From an uncultured Clostridium sp. (lineage in GTDB: Bacteria > Bacillota > Clostridia > TANB77 > CAG-508), in assembly GCA_900552135.1 (NCBI GenBank), contig URYN01000005.1:1-64000 (forward strand): 64,000 bases of DNA, read 5' to 3'. Under the pieces are notes generated by a model. That model made no database searches. It was not told the origin of the DNA and was given only the letters and a program-made list of their open reading frames with translations. Each line of letters opens with the position of its first letter. The stretch's first letter is position 1. Shown in pieces: positions 31,541-41,245 of this stretch. Both the position numbers and the translations under genes were made by a program.

Positions 31541-31573
31541 AGGAGGGCGGTAGCGATGCTATCGCTCTTCTGT
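31541..31573 (+). terminator. Hairpin after the gene at 31213
   Basis: AGGAGGGCGGTAGC (31541-31554), loop GAT, GCTATCGCTCTTCT (31558-31571), allowing G-U pairs. The T-run is short (TGTT), so termination may be partial. Confidence 0.6.
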
Positions 31574-31612
31574 TAAAATTTAATGATGGCGAAGAGGAAG
31601 GAATAATTATAT

Positions 31613-33025
31613 ATGAAAGAACTACCTGTAAAGAAAAACGAAGCCTACACAGTTGAAATTATAGACAATGGTTTTGAGGGAGAGGGAATTGCAAGAATAG
31701 ATGGATTTACTATATTTGTACCAAATGCTATAAAGGGTGAAACATGTGAGATACTAATAGTAAAAGTATTAGCATCACATGGATATGGTAAATTAATAAA
31801 AATACTAAAGCCTTCAGAACAAAGAGTAGAACCTGATTGTGCAACATATAAAAGATGCGGTGGCTGTGATTTAAGACATGTAAAATATGAGTACACATTA
31901 GAACTAAAAAAGAATGCTGTTCAATCATTAGTAAATAAAGGTTTAAAAAATAAAATACAGGTAAGCAACACAATAGGAATGAATAATCCATTTTATTATA
32001 GAAACAAAGCACAGTTTCCAGTGGGAATAAATGAAAAAGGAGAACCAACAGTAGGAGTATTTGCTCAAAGAACACATACAATAATTCCAATAAAGGAATG
32101 TTTAATTCAGACACAAATATCACAAAAAATAGCAAACAGAATAGTTGAATTGATAAAAGAAAATAATTTTACAGTATATAATGAACAAACTCAAGAAGGA
32201 TTATTTAGACATGTAGTAATAAAAGTTGGAATAAAAACAAATCAAGTAATGTGCATACTGGTATTAAATGAAAAAGATGAAATAAAAGAGAAATACAATA
32301 GTTCAAATTCCAAATCTGAAAGTGAAAAGCTGGAAAACCTTGTAGAAATGTTGAAACAAGAATTCCCAGAAATAAAAACAATTGTTAAAAATATAAATAA
32401 CAAAAATACAAACGTAATATTAGGAAACAAAAATATAAATTTATATGGAGAAGGATACATAGAAGATATTCTAGGAGAGTACAAATTCAAAATATCACCA
32501 ATGTCATTCTATCAGGTAAATCCTGTACAGGCAGAAATACTTTATAACACAGCAATAGAAGCAGCTCAGCTAAGCCAAGAAGACACATTGTTTGACTTGT
32601 ACTGTGGAATTGGAACAATAGGAATATTTGCATCAAAAAAAGTAAAACAGGTATATGGAATAGAAATCGTAGAACAGGCTATAGAAGATGCAAAAGAAAA
32701 TGCTAAAATAAACAATGTTCAAAATGCAGAATTTATCTGCGGAGATGTAGAATTCGCATTCGATGAATTAATAAACAAGAAAAAAATAATGCCAACTGTA
32801 ATAATAGTGGATCCACCAAGAAAAGGACTGGATGATAAAACAATACAAAACATATTAAAGTTGAAAATCAAGAAATTTGTGTATGTAAGTTGCAATCCGG
32901 CAACTATGGTAAGGGACATTGCAAAAATGGAAGATGAATATGAAGTTCAAAGGATACAGCCAGTAGATATGTTCCCTTTTAGTAAGCATGTGGAGAGCGT
33001 TGCAGTACTTAATATTAAGAAATAA
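31613..33025 (+). CDS. rlmD: 23S rRNA (uracil-C5)-methyltransferase, RlmD/RlmCD type
   Basis: A 470-residue TrmA-family enzyme that methylates uracil C5 in 23S rRNA with SAM. An N-terminal TRAM domain (residues 5-65) is followed by an Fe-S cluster site, C-x5-CGGC near residue 76-85. The Rossmann methyltransferase contains LFDLYCGIGTIGIFA near 328-342, IIVDPPRKGLD near 400 and the catalytic YVSCNPATMVRDI near 425. All key residues are present. GAGGAAGG lies about 13 nt before the start. Bacillota often have a dual-specific RlmCD for U747 and U1939; which one applies cannot be told here. Confidence 0.93.
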   Translation: MKELPVKKNEAYTVEIIDNGFEGEGIARIDGFTIFVPNAIKGETCEILIVKVLASHGYGKLIKILKPSEQRVEPDCATYKRCGGCDLRHVKYEYTLELKKNAVQSLVNKGLKNKIQVSNTIGMNNPFYYRNKAQFPVGINEKGEPTVGVFAQRTHTIIPIKECLIQTQISQKIANRIVELIKENNFTVYNEQTQEGLFRHVVIKVGIKTNQVMCILVLNEKDEIKEKYNSSNSKSESEKLENLVEMLKQEFPEIKTIVKNINNKNTNVILGNKNINLYGEGYIEDILGEYKFKISPMSFYQVNPVQAEILYNTAIEAAQLSQEDTLFDLYCGIGTIGIFASKKVKQVYGIEIVEQAIEDAKENAKINNVQNAEFICGDVEFAFDELINKKKIMPTVIIVDPPRKGLDDKTIQNILKLKIKKFVYVSCNPATMVRDIAKMEDEYEVQRIQPVDMFPFSKHVESVAVLNIKK

Positions 33026-33080
33026 AAATTAACAGGTTTATTAACTGAATTAATATTAAAAATATGGAGGCAAAATATAA

Positions 33081-33138
33081 TTTTATATCACGAAAAAATG
33101 AAAAAAATTGTGATATAAAAATCTATATCACGAAAAAA
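33081..33138 (+). terminator. Hairpin after rlmD, with a third repeat copy
   Basis: TTTTATATCAC (33081-33091) and GTGATATAAAA (33110-33120) are perfect 11-bp arms. The left-arm core plus tail, TATATCACGAAAAAA, is repeated directly at 33124-33138. Confidence 0.6.
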
Positions 33139-33170
33139 ATATATTATAAAATTAAGAAAGGAGCGATAAT

Positions 33171-33824
33171 ATGAATAAAGAAGAAATAATAAGTGTAGTG
33201 AAAGAATATGTAAAGAATAAATGCAATAATGATTCGACAGGACACGATTGGTGGCATATTCAAAGAGTATATAACAATGCGATGCTAATCAATAAAAAAG
33301 AGAATGCAGATGAATTTATAATAACATTAATTGTTTTAATGCACGATTTATATGACCACAAGTTTTACAATGGAAAAATCGAAGAAGGATTAGAAGAAAC
33401 ATTAAAAGAATTACAAGTATACAATTATATTCCTAAAAATGATATTGAAAACATAATATATAGTTGTGCTAATTTGGGATTTAGTGCTAATATCGCGGAA
33501 CAAAAAGAACTTTCAATAGAAGGAAAAATAGCGCAAGATGCAGATAGATTAGATGCTATTGGTGCAATCGGAATTGCAAGAACCTTTGCCTATGGTGGAA
33601 AGAAAGGAAAACTAATATATGATTCTAATGAAAATGAATATGTGAATGAAGAAGAATATAAGCAAAATGGTTCGAGGACTTCAATTAGTCATTTTTACGA
33701 CAAACTATTGAAAATAAAAGATCTAATGAATACCGCTACTGCAAAAGCTATAGCACAAGAAAGACATAGATATTTAGAGGGATATTTGCAAGAATTTTTA
33801 GATGAATGGAACGGCAAGAAATAG
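33171..33824 (+). CDS. HD-domain phosphohydrolase
   Basis: A 217-residue HD-superfamily protein. Metal ligands are visible as H in DWWHIQRVYNNA (about residue 27), the HD doublet in LIVLMHDLYDHKFYNG (about 56) and D in AQDADRLDAIGAIGIART (about 125). This pattern matches the YedJ/YpgQ-like group of nucleotide or phosphate ester hydrolases. AAAGGAGCG lies about 8 nt before the start. No operon partner; substrate unknown. Confidence 0.88.
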   Translation: MNKEEIISVVKEYVKNKCNNDSTGHDWWHIQRVYNNAMLINKKENADEFIITLIVLMHDLYDHKFYNGKIEEGLEETLKELQVYNYIPKNDIENIIYSCANLGFSANIAEQKELSIEGKIAQDADRLDAIGAIGIARTFAYGGKKGKLIYDSNENEYVNEEEYKQNGSRTSISHFYDKLLKIKDLMNTATAKAIAQERHRYLEGYLQEFLDEWNGKK

Positions 33825-33831
33825 TATTGGA

Positions 33832-33903
33832 GGGAAAGATTTATGAATGTGGATATTAAACCGGAATAGATATTATTCCGCTAATTGATGAAGATGATTT
33901 ATA
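33832..33903 (+). pseudogene. Possible short gene remnant
   Basis: After the HD gene, a GGAGGG site precedes an ATG at 33843 whose frame closes after eight codons. A different frame reads TGIDIIPLIDEDDL before a stop. It looks like the decayed end of a gene but is too short to name. Confidence 0.25.
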
Positions 33904-33978
33904 AAACGAATATAATAAAAAATTCTCAATATAATAATATAAAAGAATTATATATTTTATAGGGAGAAGAAAATTTAT

Positions 33979-34440
33979 ATGAAGGAAAAATTCAAAACTT
34001 ATGCTAAAGCAATACTAATACCCGTAATTCTGGGAGGCGTAGTGGGGCTAATAATATCTAAATCCATAGATTACAATCAGCTAAAGCAACCACCATTGTC
34101 GCCTCCAAGTATTATATTTCCAATAGTATGGACGATTTTATATGTTTTAATGGGAATTTCTTATGGAATATTAGCTGATAGAGAATTACTAAATGCAAAA
34201 ACAGAGATTATTTACTATAATCAGCTTATATTTAATGGACTTTGGTCAATAATATTTTTTTTATTAAAATGGAGACTGTTTGCTTTTATATGGATTATAG
34301 CACTTGCAATATTAGTAATTTTCATGATAATTGAATTTTATAAGAAAAATAAACTCGCAGGATTATTACAAATTCCGTATTTGCTATGGATTTTATTTGC
34401 TTCATATTTAAATATATCAGTTTATTTGCTGAATAAATAG
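33979..34440 (+). CDS. tspO: TspO/MBR family membrane protein
   Basis: A 153-residue protein with five membrane helices, the TspO/translocator-protein fold. The family's signature PPLSPPSIIFPIVWTILYVLMG occurs at about residues 36-57 and a W-rich third helix, NGLWSIIFF, near 85. TspO proteins bind porphyrins and steroids; the bacterial role is mostly in tetrapyrrole or stress response. GGGAGAAG lies about 13 nt before the start. Monocistronic as far as can be seen. Confidence 0.93.
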   Translation: MKEKFKTYAKAILIPVILGGVVGLIISKSIDYNQLKQPPLSPPSIIFPIVWTILYVLMGISYGILADRELLNAKTEIIYYNQLIFNGLWSIIFFLLKWRLFAFIWIIALAILVIFMIIEFYKKNKLAGLLQIPYLLWILFASYLNISVYLLNK

Positions 34441-34474
34441 ATCAAAAATTAATCAACTTATAGGAGGAGTTTTT

Positions 34475-35038
34475 ATTAAAGTAAATTACATTATATTAGT
34501 AAATCAGCTTGATATAAAAGATAAAGCAAAATTTGAACTCTATAAAAAACAGAATCAGAAATACGTAAAAATATTAGAAACAATGACTTATATAGGGCAA
34601 AATGGTATTGCACTAGATAAAAAAGAAGGAGATAAAAAAACTCCTGAGGGAATATTTTATTTAGGAATTGCCTTTGGAATGAATGCAACAATAGATAATA
34701 ATAAAATTGAGTATAAAAAAATAAATAAATATTTATATTGGGTGGACGACGTAAATTCAAAATATTATAACCAACTTGTTGATTCTAGAAATAAAAAAAA
34801 AGATTGGAAAAGTGCAGAACATTTAATTGAATATCCAAATGAGTATGAGTATGCAATTGAAATAAAGTCAAACCCTGAAAATGAAAAAGGCAAAGGAAGT
34901 GCTGTGTTTTTACATTGTAGTAATAGCAAGGCAACTTCTGGCTGTGTGGCAATAGATAAAAAAACGATGCAAGAATTAATGAATATAATAGATGGTAATG
35001 CCATTATCATTATTCAAGGAAAAAATAAAAAAGAATAG
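34475..35038 (+). CDS. L,D-transpeptidase (YkuD fold), probable ATT start
   Basis: The C-terminal FLHCSNSKATSGCVAIDKKTM carries the YkuD HxxS...SGC catalytic His/Cys motif, and KKTPEGIFYLG is also typical, so the enzyme would form or use L,D cross-links in peptidoglycan. The first ATG (34583) would remove a family-typical strand region. The frame is open upstream to 34475 and encodes NYIILVNQLDIKDKAKF-like sequence. The only strong ribosome site, AGGAGGAG (34462-34469), is 5-7 nt before ATT 34475, an uncommon start codon. No signal peptide is encoded either way, which is odd for this class. Either a true ATT start or a mutated ATG. Confidence 0.75.
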   Translation: MKVNYIILVNQLDIKDKAKFELYKKQNQKYVKILETMTYIGQNGIALDKKEGDKKTPEGIFYLGIAFGMNATIDNNKIEYKKINKYLYWVDDVNSKYYNQLVDSRNKKKDWKSAEHLIEYPNEYEYAIEIKSNPENEKGKGSAVFLHCSNSKATSGCVAIDKKTMQELMNIIDGNAIIIIQGKNKKE

Positions 35039-35211
35039 ACTAACTGAAGTATTTCCGTTAACATACTTATTATAGATTAAGAAAGCATTTAATATGGAAC
35101 AGTATAACACAAAGTAAAAAGGATGGTATAAATTAACAATTATTCTATTCTTTTTTTATTTTTTATGATATAATCTGAAAAAGTTTATAAATAAAATTTT
35201 GGAGGGTTAAT

Positions 35212-36984
35212 ATGATTTATACAAATCAAGAGATTGAAGAAGCTAGAAATTCAAAGGTGAAAGATAGAAGAGTATATAAGTCTAGAAGAATTAACAACTT
35301 TAGAGAATTAGTATCATATAGTGTAGAACATTATGCGGAACATATTGCATACAAATATAAAAATAAACCATCTGATAAAGAGATAATAAAAAAGACTTAT
35401 GCTGAAGCGGGAATGGATATTAAAGCTTTTGGAACAGAGATGCTAAACAGGGGAGCAAAGAAGATTGCCGTTATTGGAAAGAATAGATATGAATGGTGTG
35501 TTACATATTTAGGAACAACTACCTCAGGACTAATAATTGTGCCACTTGACAAACTACTACCAGATAGAGAAATAGAAAATTTAATAAGAAGAAGCGGGGC
35601 TGATACGGTAGTCTGTGATGAAAAGTATTTATCAGCAATAAAGAGTATGAAGGAATCAGAAGGCAATAACTTAAAAACGATAATATGCATGGATAAAATT
35701 GATGATAAAGATGTAGAGTATTGGCATGATGTGAAAGAAAATGGTAAGAAGTTGCTAGACAAGGGTGACAAAAAGTATGACAAAGTAGAAATTGATGAAA
35801 ATAAAATGTCTATTTTATTATTTACATCTGGTACGACTGCGGAGGCGAAAGGCGTAATGCTTTCTCAGAAAAATATTTGTGTGAATATTGAAGATATGGC
35901 TACATACTCAAAAATGTACGACACAGATACAATCCTTTCAATTTTACCATTACACCATACTTTTGAATGTACGATTTCTTTCTTGTATGGATTTTATAGC
36001 GGTGTTTGTATAGCTTTTTGTGATGGACTTAAGTATTATGCTCAGAACTTAAAAGAGTATGATGTAACAATTATAGTAGCTGTGCCAGCACTTTTGGAGG
36101 CAATTTATAAAAAGATAAAGAAAGGAATAGAAGATTCAGGACAAAAAGAAACATTTGAAAAAGGAGTAAAAATTTCTAATTTCTTGATGAAAATGCATAT
36201 AGATGCAAGAAAGAAGATATTTAAAAAGGTAAGAGAAAATTTGGGAGAGCATATTAGAATAATTTATTATGGTGCGGCTCAAATGGAAAAAGAAACAATT
36301 CAGGGATATTACAATATTGGAATAGACTCTGTTCAAGGGTATGGACTAACAGAGACTTCACCAATATTAACAGCGGAAACAGATAAATATCATAAGGCAG
36401 GAACCGTAGGAATTTGTTTTCCTGCTCTTGAAATGAAAATTGTAGACAAAAATGAAGAAGGAACAGGAGAAATTTGTGCAAAGGGTGCCAGCATTATGCT
36501 AGGGTACTACGAAAATGAAGAATTAACAAATAAGGCAATAGACAAAGAAGGCTGGTTTAGAACTGGCGATTATGGATATTTTGACGAAGATGGATTCTTA
36601 CATTTAACTGGCAGAAAGAGCGATATTATAGTATTGAAAAATGGAAAAAATGTTTATCCGAATGAAATAGAAGGCTTTATAAATAAGATACCTTATGTTT
36701 TGGAAAGTATGGTGTTTGCAAGAAATAATAGTAAAACAGATACATTGCTAGAAGCTAAGGTGGTATATGATGAAAAAGAACTTCAAAAAGAGTACAACGA
36801 CATAGATGTAAAAGACGAAAAGCAAATTCAAGAAAGAATCATGAAGGATATAAAGAAAAAAGTGAATACAAATCTAGCAAATTATAAACATGTAAAAAAA
36901 GTAATTGTAACTACTGAACCAATGGAAAAAACAACTACATCAAAGATAAAAAGAAATGTTGAATTAAAAAAGATAGAAAAATAA
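35212..36984 (+). CDS. Long-chain acyl-CoA synthetase (AMP-binding)
   Basis: A 590-residue ANL-superfamily ligase activating a carboxylic acid, probably a fatty acid, via acyl-AMP to acyl-CoA. Motifs are LLFTSGTTAEAKGVMLS (P-loop) near residue 202, YGLTETSPI near 380, GWFRTGDYGYFDEDGFLHLTGRKSDIIVL near 442-470 and the catalytic Lys in TTTSKIKR near 577-584. Length and the SILPLHHTFE motif match the FadD group. TTGGAGGG lies about 7 nt before the start. It stands alone, so whether it feeds degradation or membrane lipid recycling is open. Confidence 0.92.
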   Translation: MIYTNQEIEEARNSKVKDRRVYKSRRINNFRELVSYSVEHYAEHIAYKYKNKPSDKEIIKKTYAEAGMDIKAFGTEMLNRGAKKIAVIGKNRYEWCVTYLGTTTSGLIIVPLDKLLPDREIENLIRRSGADTVVCDEKYLSAIKSMKESEGNNLKTIICMDKIDDKDVEYWHDVKENGKKLLDKGDKKYDKVEIDENKMSILLFTSGTTAEAKGVMLSQKNICVNIEDMATYSKMYDTDTILSILPLHHTFECTISFLYGFYSGVCIAFCDGLKYYAQNLKEYDVTIIVAVPALLEAIYKKIKKGIEDSGQKETFEKGVKISNFLMKMHIDARKKIFKKVRENLGEHIRIIYYGAAQMEKETIQGYYNIGIDSVQGYGLTETSPILTAETDKYHKAGTVGICFPALEMKIVDKNEEGTGEICAKGASIMLGYYENEELTNKAIDKEGWFRTGDYGYFDEDGFLHLTGRKSDIIVLKNGKNVYPNEIEGFINKIPYVLESMVFARNNSKTDTLLEAKVVYDEKELQKEYNDIDVKDEKQIQERIMKDIKKKVNTNLANYKHVKKVIVTTEPMEKTTTSKIKRNVELKKIEK

Positions 36985-37062
36985 ACGACATGAATCATAA
37001 ATATAAAAAAGTAATACTGAAAAATTAAAACATAAATATAAATGTTAAGAAATATCTATAGC

Positions 37063-37108
37063 AAACAGTGCCCATACTCGGAGTAAAATCCGTGTACAGG
37101 CACTGTTT
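37063..37108 (-). terminator. Terminator of the minus-strand orphan gene at 37130
   Basis: AAACAGTGCC (37063-37072) and GGCACTGTTT (37099-37108) form a 10-bp stem with an internal GGATTTTACTCC-type inner hairpin. It lies between two convergent genes. Confidence 0.75.
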
Positions 37109-37129
37109 GTTAATCTACTTGGAAATCCT

Positions 37130-37597
37130 TTAAATATTGAAAGAAATCTTGATGCTCTTCAGCTGATAGTAATTGCTACAATTCCTACGAGTGCAACATG
37201 CACAGCGAACTTGATGGTCCATATTGAAGTTGGACTCAAAGTGGAGAACACCCTCGGTTTCTTGAGCGATAGACTGAAGTATGTCTATAAGCTGACATTC
37301 GTTGTAGATATAGCGGGGCAGATAATAGCTGTGATCCCCGCAGGAAAGATAAGGGGCGGCCGTTGGGCCTTGAGCCAAGATGTTCACCGTGAGCACAACG
37401 TTGTCTTTGCTGTGAAGTGAAACAAACCGTATTGTCATGTTGCTGATAATCCAGGCAAACACAAGAGTTTTCTCTTTCTCCTCAGGCGAGGCGTTTTGAT
37501 CATGCTGAACTGAACGCAGTTCCATGAGCTTGTGAAGGTAGTTCGTACCAACAGAGCTAAGCTCCTGGAAATTGACGGACTCGATACGCTTATCCAT
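37130..37597 (-). CDS. Hypothetical protein (155 aa), GC-rich isolated unit
   Basis: No family recognised. Soluble, with a helical N-terminal part and a late Cys cluster (CACCTRRNC near residues 133-141) that could bind metal. Codon use (CTC, GAG, CAG, GTG, ACC and CGT) is unlike the AT-rich neighbours. AAAGGAG lies about 9 nt before the minus-strand ATG. It is flanked by its own promoter and terminator. Confidence 0.6.
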   Translation of the reverse strand: MDKRIESVNFQELSSVGTNYLHKLMELRSVQHDQNASPEEKEKTLVFAWIISNMTIRFVSLHSKDNVVLTVNILAQGPTAAPYLSCGDHSYYLPRYIYNECQLIDILQSIAQETEGVLHFESNFNMDHQVRCACCTRRNCSNYYQLKSIKISFNI

Positions 37598-37680
37598 TCT
37601 GATTCTCCTTTCTTAATTAAGAAAACGAAAAAATACATGCCATACTTATTATAATTCGCTATGGCAACGAATATGAAACG

Positions 37681-37709
37681 ATTATATCACAAAAAATTCC
37701 ATAAAACAA
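37681..37709 (-). promoter_or_regulatory. Extended -10 promoter of the gene at 37130-37597
   Basis: On the minus strand: TTGTTT (37709-37704), 17-bp spacer, TATAAT (37686-37681) preceded by TGA. Confidence 0.7.
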
Positions 37710-37808
37710 CAGATATTGACTGTAAAACTATTTTAAAAGCGAAAAGTTTGTGCTATAATAGTAAGGCAATTTTGAAAAACAGATTTAAAACAATGGAAAG
37801 GATTTTTA

Positions 37809-38753
37809 ATGGTATCGATAACACAAATAAAAAATAAGTTGCCTGAAGAATTTATGGACAACCTCTATGAAATGTTTTCACCAGGCACGGTGGACAATAT
37901 TCTAAGAGGAATAGCAGAGAAACGTTTCACAACATTAAGAGTTAATAATTTAAAATATAATATACAAGATTTAATGAAATATTTTAAAGATATAAACATA
38001 AAGTTTGACAGAGTTTTATGGTATAAAGATGCACTTGTTATAAAAAATGCAAATGAAAAAGATCTGCAAAAGTTAGAAATTTATAAAGAAGGAAAAATAT
38101 ATTTGCAGAGCTTACCAAGTATGATTCCGCCTCTTGTTCTTGCTCCAGCAGAAGGAGATAGAATACTAGATTTAACTGCGGCACCAGGAGGAAAAACTAC
38201 TGAAATGGCTTCAATTATGAATGGCAAAGGCTATATACTTGCGAATGAACTAGATAAATTAAGATGTGAAAGATTAAAATATAATGTTGAGATGCAAGGA
38301 GCGGATATAGTCGAAGTAGTAAATGGAAGAGGAGAAAAAATAGGAGAAAATTACAAAGAACAGTTTGATAAAGTTTTATTAGATGCTCCATGCAGTGGAG
38401 AGGGAAGATTTACAATTTATAACGTACAAAGTTATAAGCAATGGTCTATGAAAACTGTAAACGAACTTGTAAAGACTCAGAAAAAACTATTTAAGAGTGC
38501 TTATGAAGCTTTAAAACCAGGAGGAACACTGGTGTATTCTACTTGTACATTAAATAAATTAGAAAATGAACAAATAATTGATTGGGCATTAAACAATTTT
38601 AATGTAAAACAAGAAAGAATAGATTTAGACATAAAACAGGCTGTGCCTGCATTTAGCAATGGATTTGATAAAAACGTTGGAAAGGCAATAAGAATATTAC
38701 CTTCAAAAGACATGGAGGGATTCTTTGTTGCAAAATTTACAAAGATTCAATAA
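37809..38753 (+). CDS. RsmB/RsmF-like rRNA (cytosine-C5)-methyltransferase
   Basis: A 314-residue NOL1/NOP2/Sun-family enzyme using SAM to methylate cytosine in rRNA. Motifs are ILDLTAAPGGKTTEMA near residue 118-132, VLLDAPCSGEGRF near 191-203 (motif IV with the release Cys) and LVYSTCTLNKLENE near 240-253 (motif VI with the nucleophile Cys). It lacks the NusB-like N-terminal domain of RsmB and the long C-terminal domain of RsmF, as in the short single-domain forms of many Clostridia. A GGAAAGG site lies about 10 nt before the start. Exact target nucleotide unknown. Confidence 0.88.
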   Translation: MVSITQIKNKLPEEFMDNLYEMFSPGTVDNILRGIAEKRFTTLRVNNLKYNIQDLMKYFKDINIKFDRVLWYKDALVIKNANEKDLQKLEIYKEGKIYLQSLPSMIPPLVLAPAEGDRILDLTAAPGGKTTEMASIMNGKGYILANELDKLRCERLKYNVEMQGADIVEVVNGRGEKIGENYKEQFDKVLLDAPCSGEGRFTIYNVQSYKQWSMKTVNELVKTQKKLFKSAYEALKPGGTLVYSTCTLNKLENEQIIDWALNNFNVKQERIDLDIKQAVPAFSNGFDKNVGKAIRILPSKDMEGFFVAKFTKIQ

Positions 38754-38928
38754 TTGAAATAAGTAGTGAATACAAAAACATAAAGCAAAGAAAATAAAAA
38801 TTACAATAAGTATATACTAGGTATTTAGACTAATAAATAAAAAAGAAAGGAATTAGTCAATTTTGTATATTAAATACATTCACAAACTACGGATATAATA
38901 AATATGCAAATTGATTAAACAGAAAATT

Positions 38929-39807
38929 ATGAAAGATAGATTAATAGATTGTTTGGCTTATGATGGAAAGGTAAGCATAAAATGTATTTCTTCAACAGAT
39001 ATGGTAGAAGAAGCAAGAAAGTTACACGATTTAAGCCCAACAGCATCAGCTGCATTAGGCAGACTTCTAACTATTACAAGCATAATGGGATATGAAACTA
39101 AAGAAGAAAAAGGTTCAATTACGAATCAAATTAAAGGAGATGGACCACTTGGAATGTTGACAGCAGTTGGAGAAAGCAATGGAAATGTAAAAGGTTATGT
39201 TGCAAACCCAAAACTAGATTTACCACTTAATGAAAATAATGGCAAATTAGATGTAGGAACAGCCGTTGGTAAACATGGAATGTTATACATAATAAAAGAT
39301 TTAGGAATAGGAAAGCCTTATGTTGGAATGACTCCTATTGTGAGTGGTGAAATTGCAGAAGATTTTACAAATTATTTTGCAACATCTGAGCAAACACCAA
39401 GCGTAATAGCACTAGGAGTTTTAGTAGACAAAAATGGAATAAGATCTGCAGGAGGATACAAATTATCTTTAATGCCTGATGCGACAGATGAAATAATAAG
39501 CAAAATAGAAGAACAAGTTGGAAAGATTGATCCAGTAAGTAAGATGCTAGATGAACAAAAAACACTAGAAGAAATTGCTAAGGAAGTAACTGGAGATAAC
39601 AATTTGAAAGTGCTTGCTGAAATTAACCCTGAATATAAATGTAATTGTTCAAGAGAAAAATGCGAAAAAGGTTTAATTGCAATAGGAAAAGAAGAATTGC
39701 AAAAAATAATAGATGAAGAAGAAAAAATAGAAATAGCATGTAATTTTTGCGATAAAAAATATGAATTTACAAGAGAAGATATGAAAAAACTACTTAATAA
39801 TATGTAA
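38929..39807 (+). CDS. hslO: Redox-regulated chaperone Hsp33
   Basis: A 292-residue Hsp33. The N-terminal domain opens MKDRLIDCLAYDGKVSIK; the C-terminal zinc switch has four Cys as CNC (residues ~239-241) and CNFC (~270-273). Under oxidative stress these release zinc and activate holdase function. The start at 38929 is chosen because the family begins at this MKD; an in-frame TTG 18 nt earlier adds nothing conserved. No clear ribosome site is seen, which is unusual here. Confidence 0.95.
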   Translation: MKDRLIDCLAYDGKVSIKCISSTDMVEEARKLHDLSPTASAALGRLLTITSIMGYETKEEKGSITNQIKGDGPLGMLTAVGESNGNVKGYVANPKLDLPLNENNGKLDVGTAVGKHGMLYIIKDLGIGKPYVGMTPIVSGEIAEDFTNYFATSEQTPSVIALGVLVDKNGIRSAGGYKLSLMPDATDEIISKIEEQVGKIDPVSKMLDEQKTLEEIAKEVTGDNNLKVLAEINPEYKCNCSREKCEKGLIAIGKEELQKIIDEEEKIEIACNFCDKKYEFTREDMKKLLNNM

Positions 39808-40033
39808 AATAAATTATGCTATATCAAGCGAAAAGTTAAATGAAAATAATACGAGCTACAAACATGTAGAATGAAATATTGATTTTTGAGCATTCAAATG
39901 CTATAATCTAAACATAAAAACAAAGAGAGATTAACAAATTGGACTACATTAAATTTTTCTTATGCATTCATTTATTTAATGTAAATAAGACAAATAAAAT
40001 TGATTGCAAATATATTATACGGGGAATGATAAA

Positions 40034-41245
40034 ATGGATATATTAGATGTACTTGAATCAAGAGGTTACATAGAACAAATAACAGACGAAGAAAACCTAA
40101 GAGAATTATTTAAAAAGGAAAAGTGTGTTCCTTTCTATATTGGATTTGATCCAACAGCAGACAGCTTACATGTAGGACACTTTGTTTCAATGATGGTTGC
40201 ATCATATATGCAAAAAGCAGGACATAGACCAATAATATTAGTTGGAGGTGGAACTGTAACAATAGGCGATCCATCAGGAAAAACTGATATGAGAAGAATG
40301 ATGTCTAGAGAAGAAATAAATCACAACGTAGAATGTTGCAAAAAGCAACTAGAAAAATTTGTTAGCTTTGAAGGGGAAAATGCTGCGATTGTTGTAAATA
40401 ATGCAGATTGGCTATTAGACTTAAAATATGTAGAATTCATGAGAAACATTGGATCTTTGTTCTCAGTAAACAAAATGCTTGCAGCAGATTGTTACAAAAA
40501 TAGAATGGAAACAGGATTAACATTCTTTGAAATGGGATATATGCTAATGCAATCTTATGACTTCCTACACTTATACAATAAGTACGGCTGTAAACTAGAA
40601 ATGGGTGGAAATGATCAATGGTCTAACATAATTGGAGGAGTAAATCTAATAAGAAAAGTTGGACATGATGATTCATTTGGTTTGACATTTAAGCTTCTTA
40701 CAACAAAAGAAGGCAAGAAGATGGGAAAAACAGAAAAAGGAGCATTATGGCTTGATCCGGAAAAAACATCTCCATATGAATTCTATCAATACTGGAGAAA
40801 TATAGACGACAGTGAAGTTGAAAATGTTATGAAGATGCTTACATTCTTGCCAGTTGAAGAAATAGAAAAATTAACTCATGTTGAAGGTGAAAAAATTAAC
40901 GAGGCAAAGAAAGTCGCAGCTTATGAAATAACAAAACTTGTTCACGGAGAAGAAAATGCGAAAAAGGCACAAGAAGCTGCAAAGGCATTGTTTGAAGGAA
41001 AAGGAAATACAGAGAATATGCCAACTGTAGAAGTTGAAGAAGATTCTTCAATTTTAGATGCAATAATTACTGCTGGATTTGCAAGCTCAAAAGGACAAGC
41101 TAAAACATTAATTGCTCAAGGTGGAATAACTTTAAATGATGAGAAAGTATCTGACATTGGGCTAAAATTGTCAAAAGACTTATTAGAAAAAGAAGTAATA
41201 TTAAGAAAAGGAAAGAAAAGCTATTGCAAACTTCAAATGAAATAG
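40034..41245 (+). CDS. tyrS: Tyrosyl-tRNA synthetase
   Basis: Charges tRNA-Tyr. YIGFDPTADSLHVGHFVSMM near residues 36-55 contains the class I HIGH element (HVGH), KKMGKTEKGALWL near 230-242 gives the KMSKS loop (KMGKT), and an S4 RNA-binding domain closes the protein (residues ~335-403, with SSKGQAKTLIAQGGITLND). ATG 40034 has GGGGAA about 8 nt upstream. No T-box leader is visible, unlike many Bacillota tyrS genes. A second gene overlaps its 3' end. Confidence 0.96.
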   Translation: MDILDVLESRGYIEQITDEENLRELFKKEKCVPFYIGFDPTADSLHVGHFVSMMVASYMQKAGHRPIILVGGGTVTIGDPSGKTDMRRMMSREEINHNVECCKKQLEKFVSFEGENAAIVVNNADWLLDLKYVEFMRNIGSLFSVNKMLAADCYKNRMETGLTFFEMGYMLMQSYDFLHLYNKYGCKLEMGGNDQWSNIIGGVNLIRKVGHDDSFGLTFKLLTTKEGKKMGKTEKGALWLDPEKTSPYEFYQYWRNIDDSEVENVMKMLTFLPVEEIEKLTHVEGEKINEAKKVAAYEITKLVHGEENAKKAQEAAKALFEGKGNTENMPTVEVEEDSSILDAIITAGFASSKGQAKTLIAQGGITLNDEKVSDIGLKLSKDLLEKEVILRKGKKSYCKLQMK

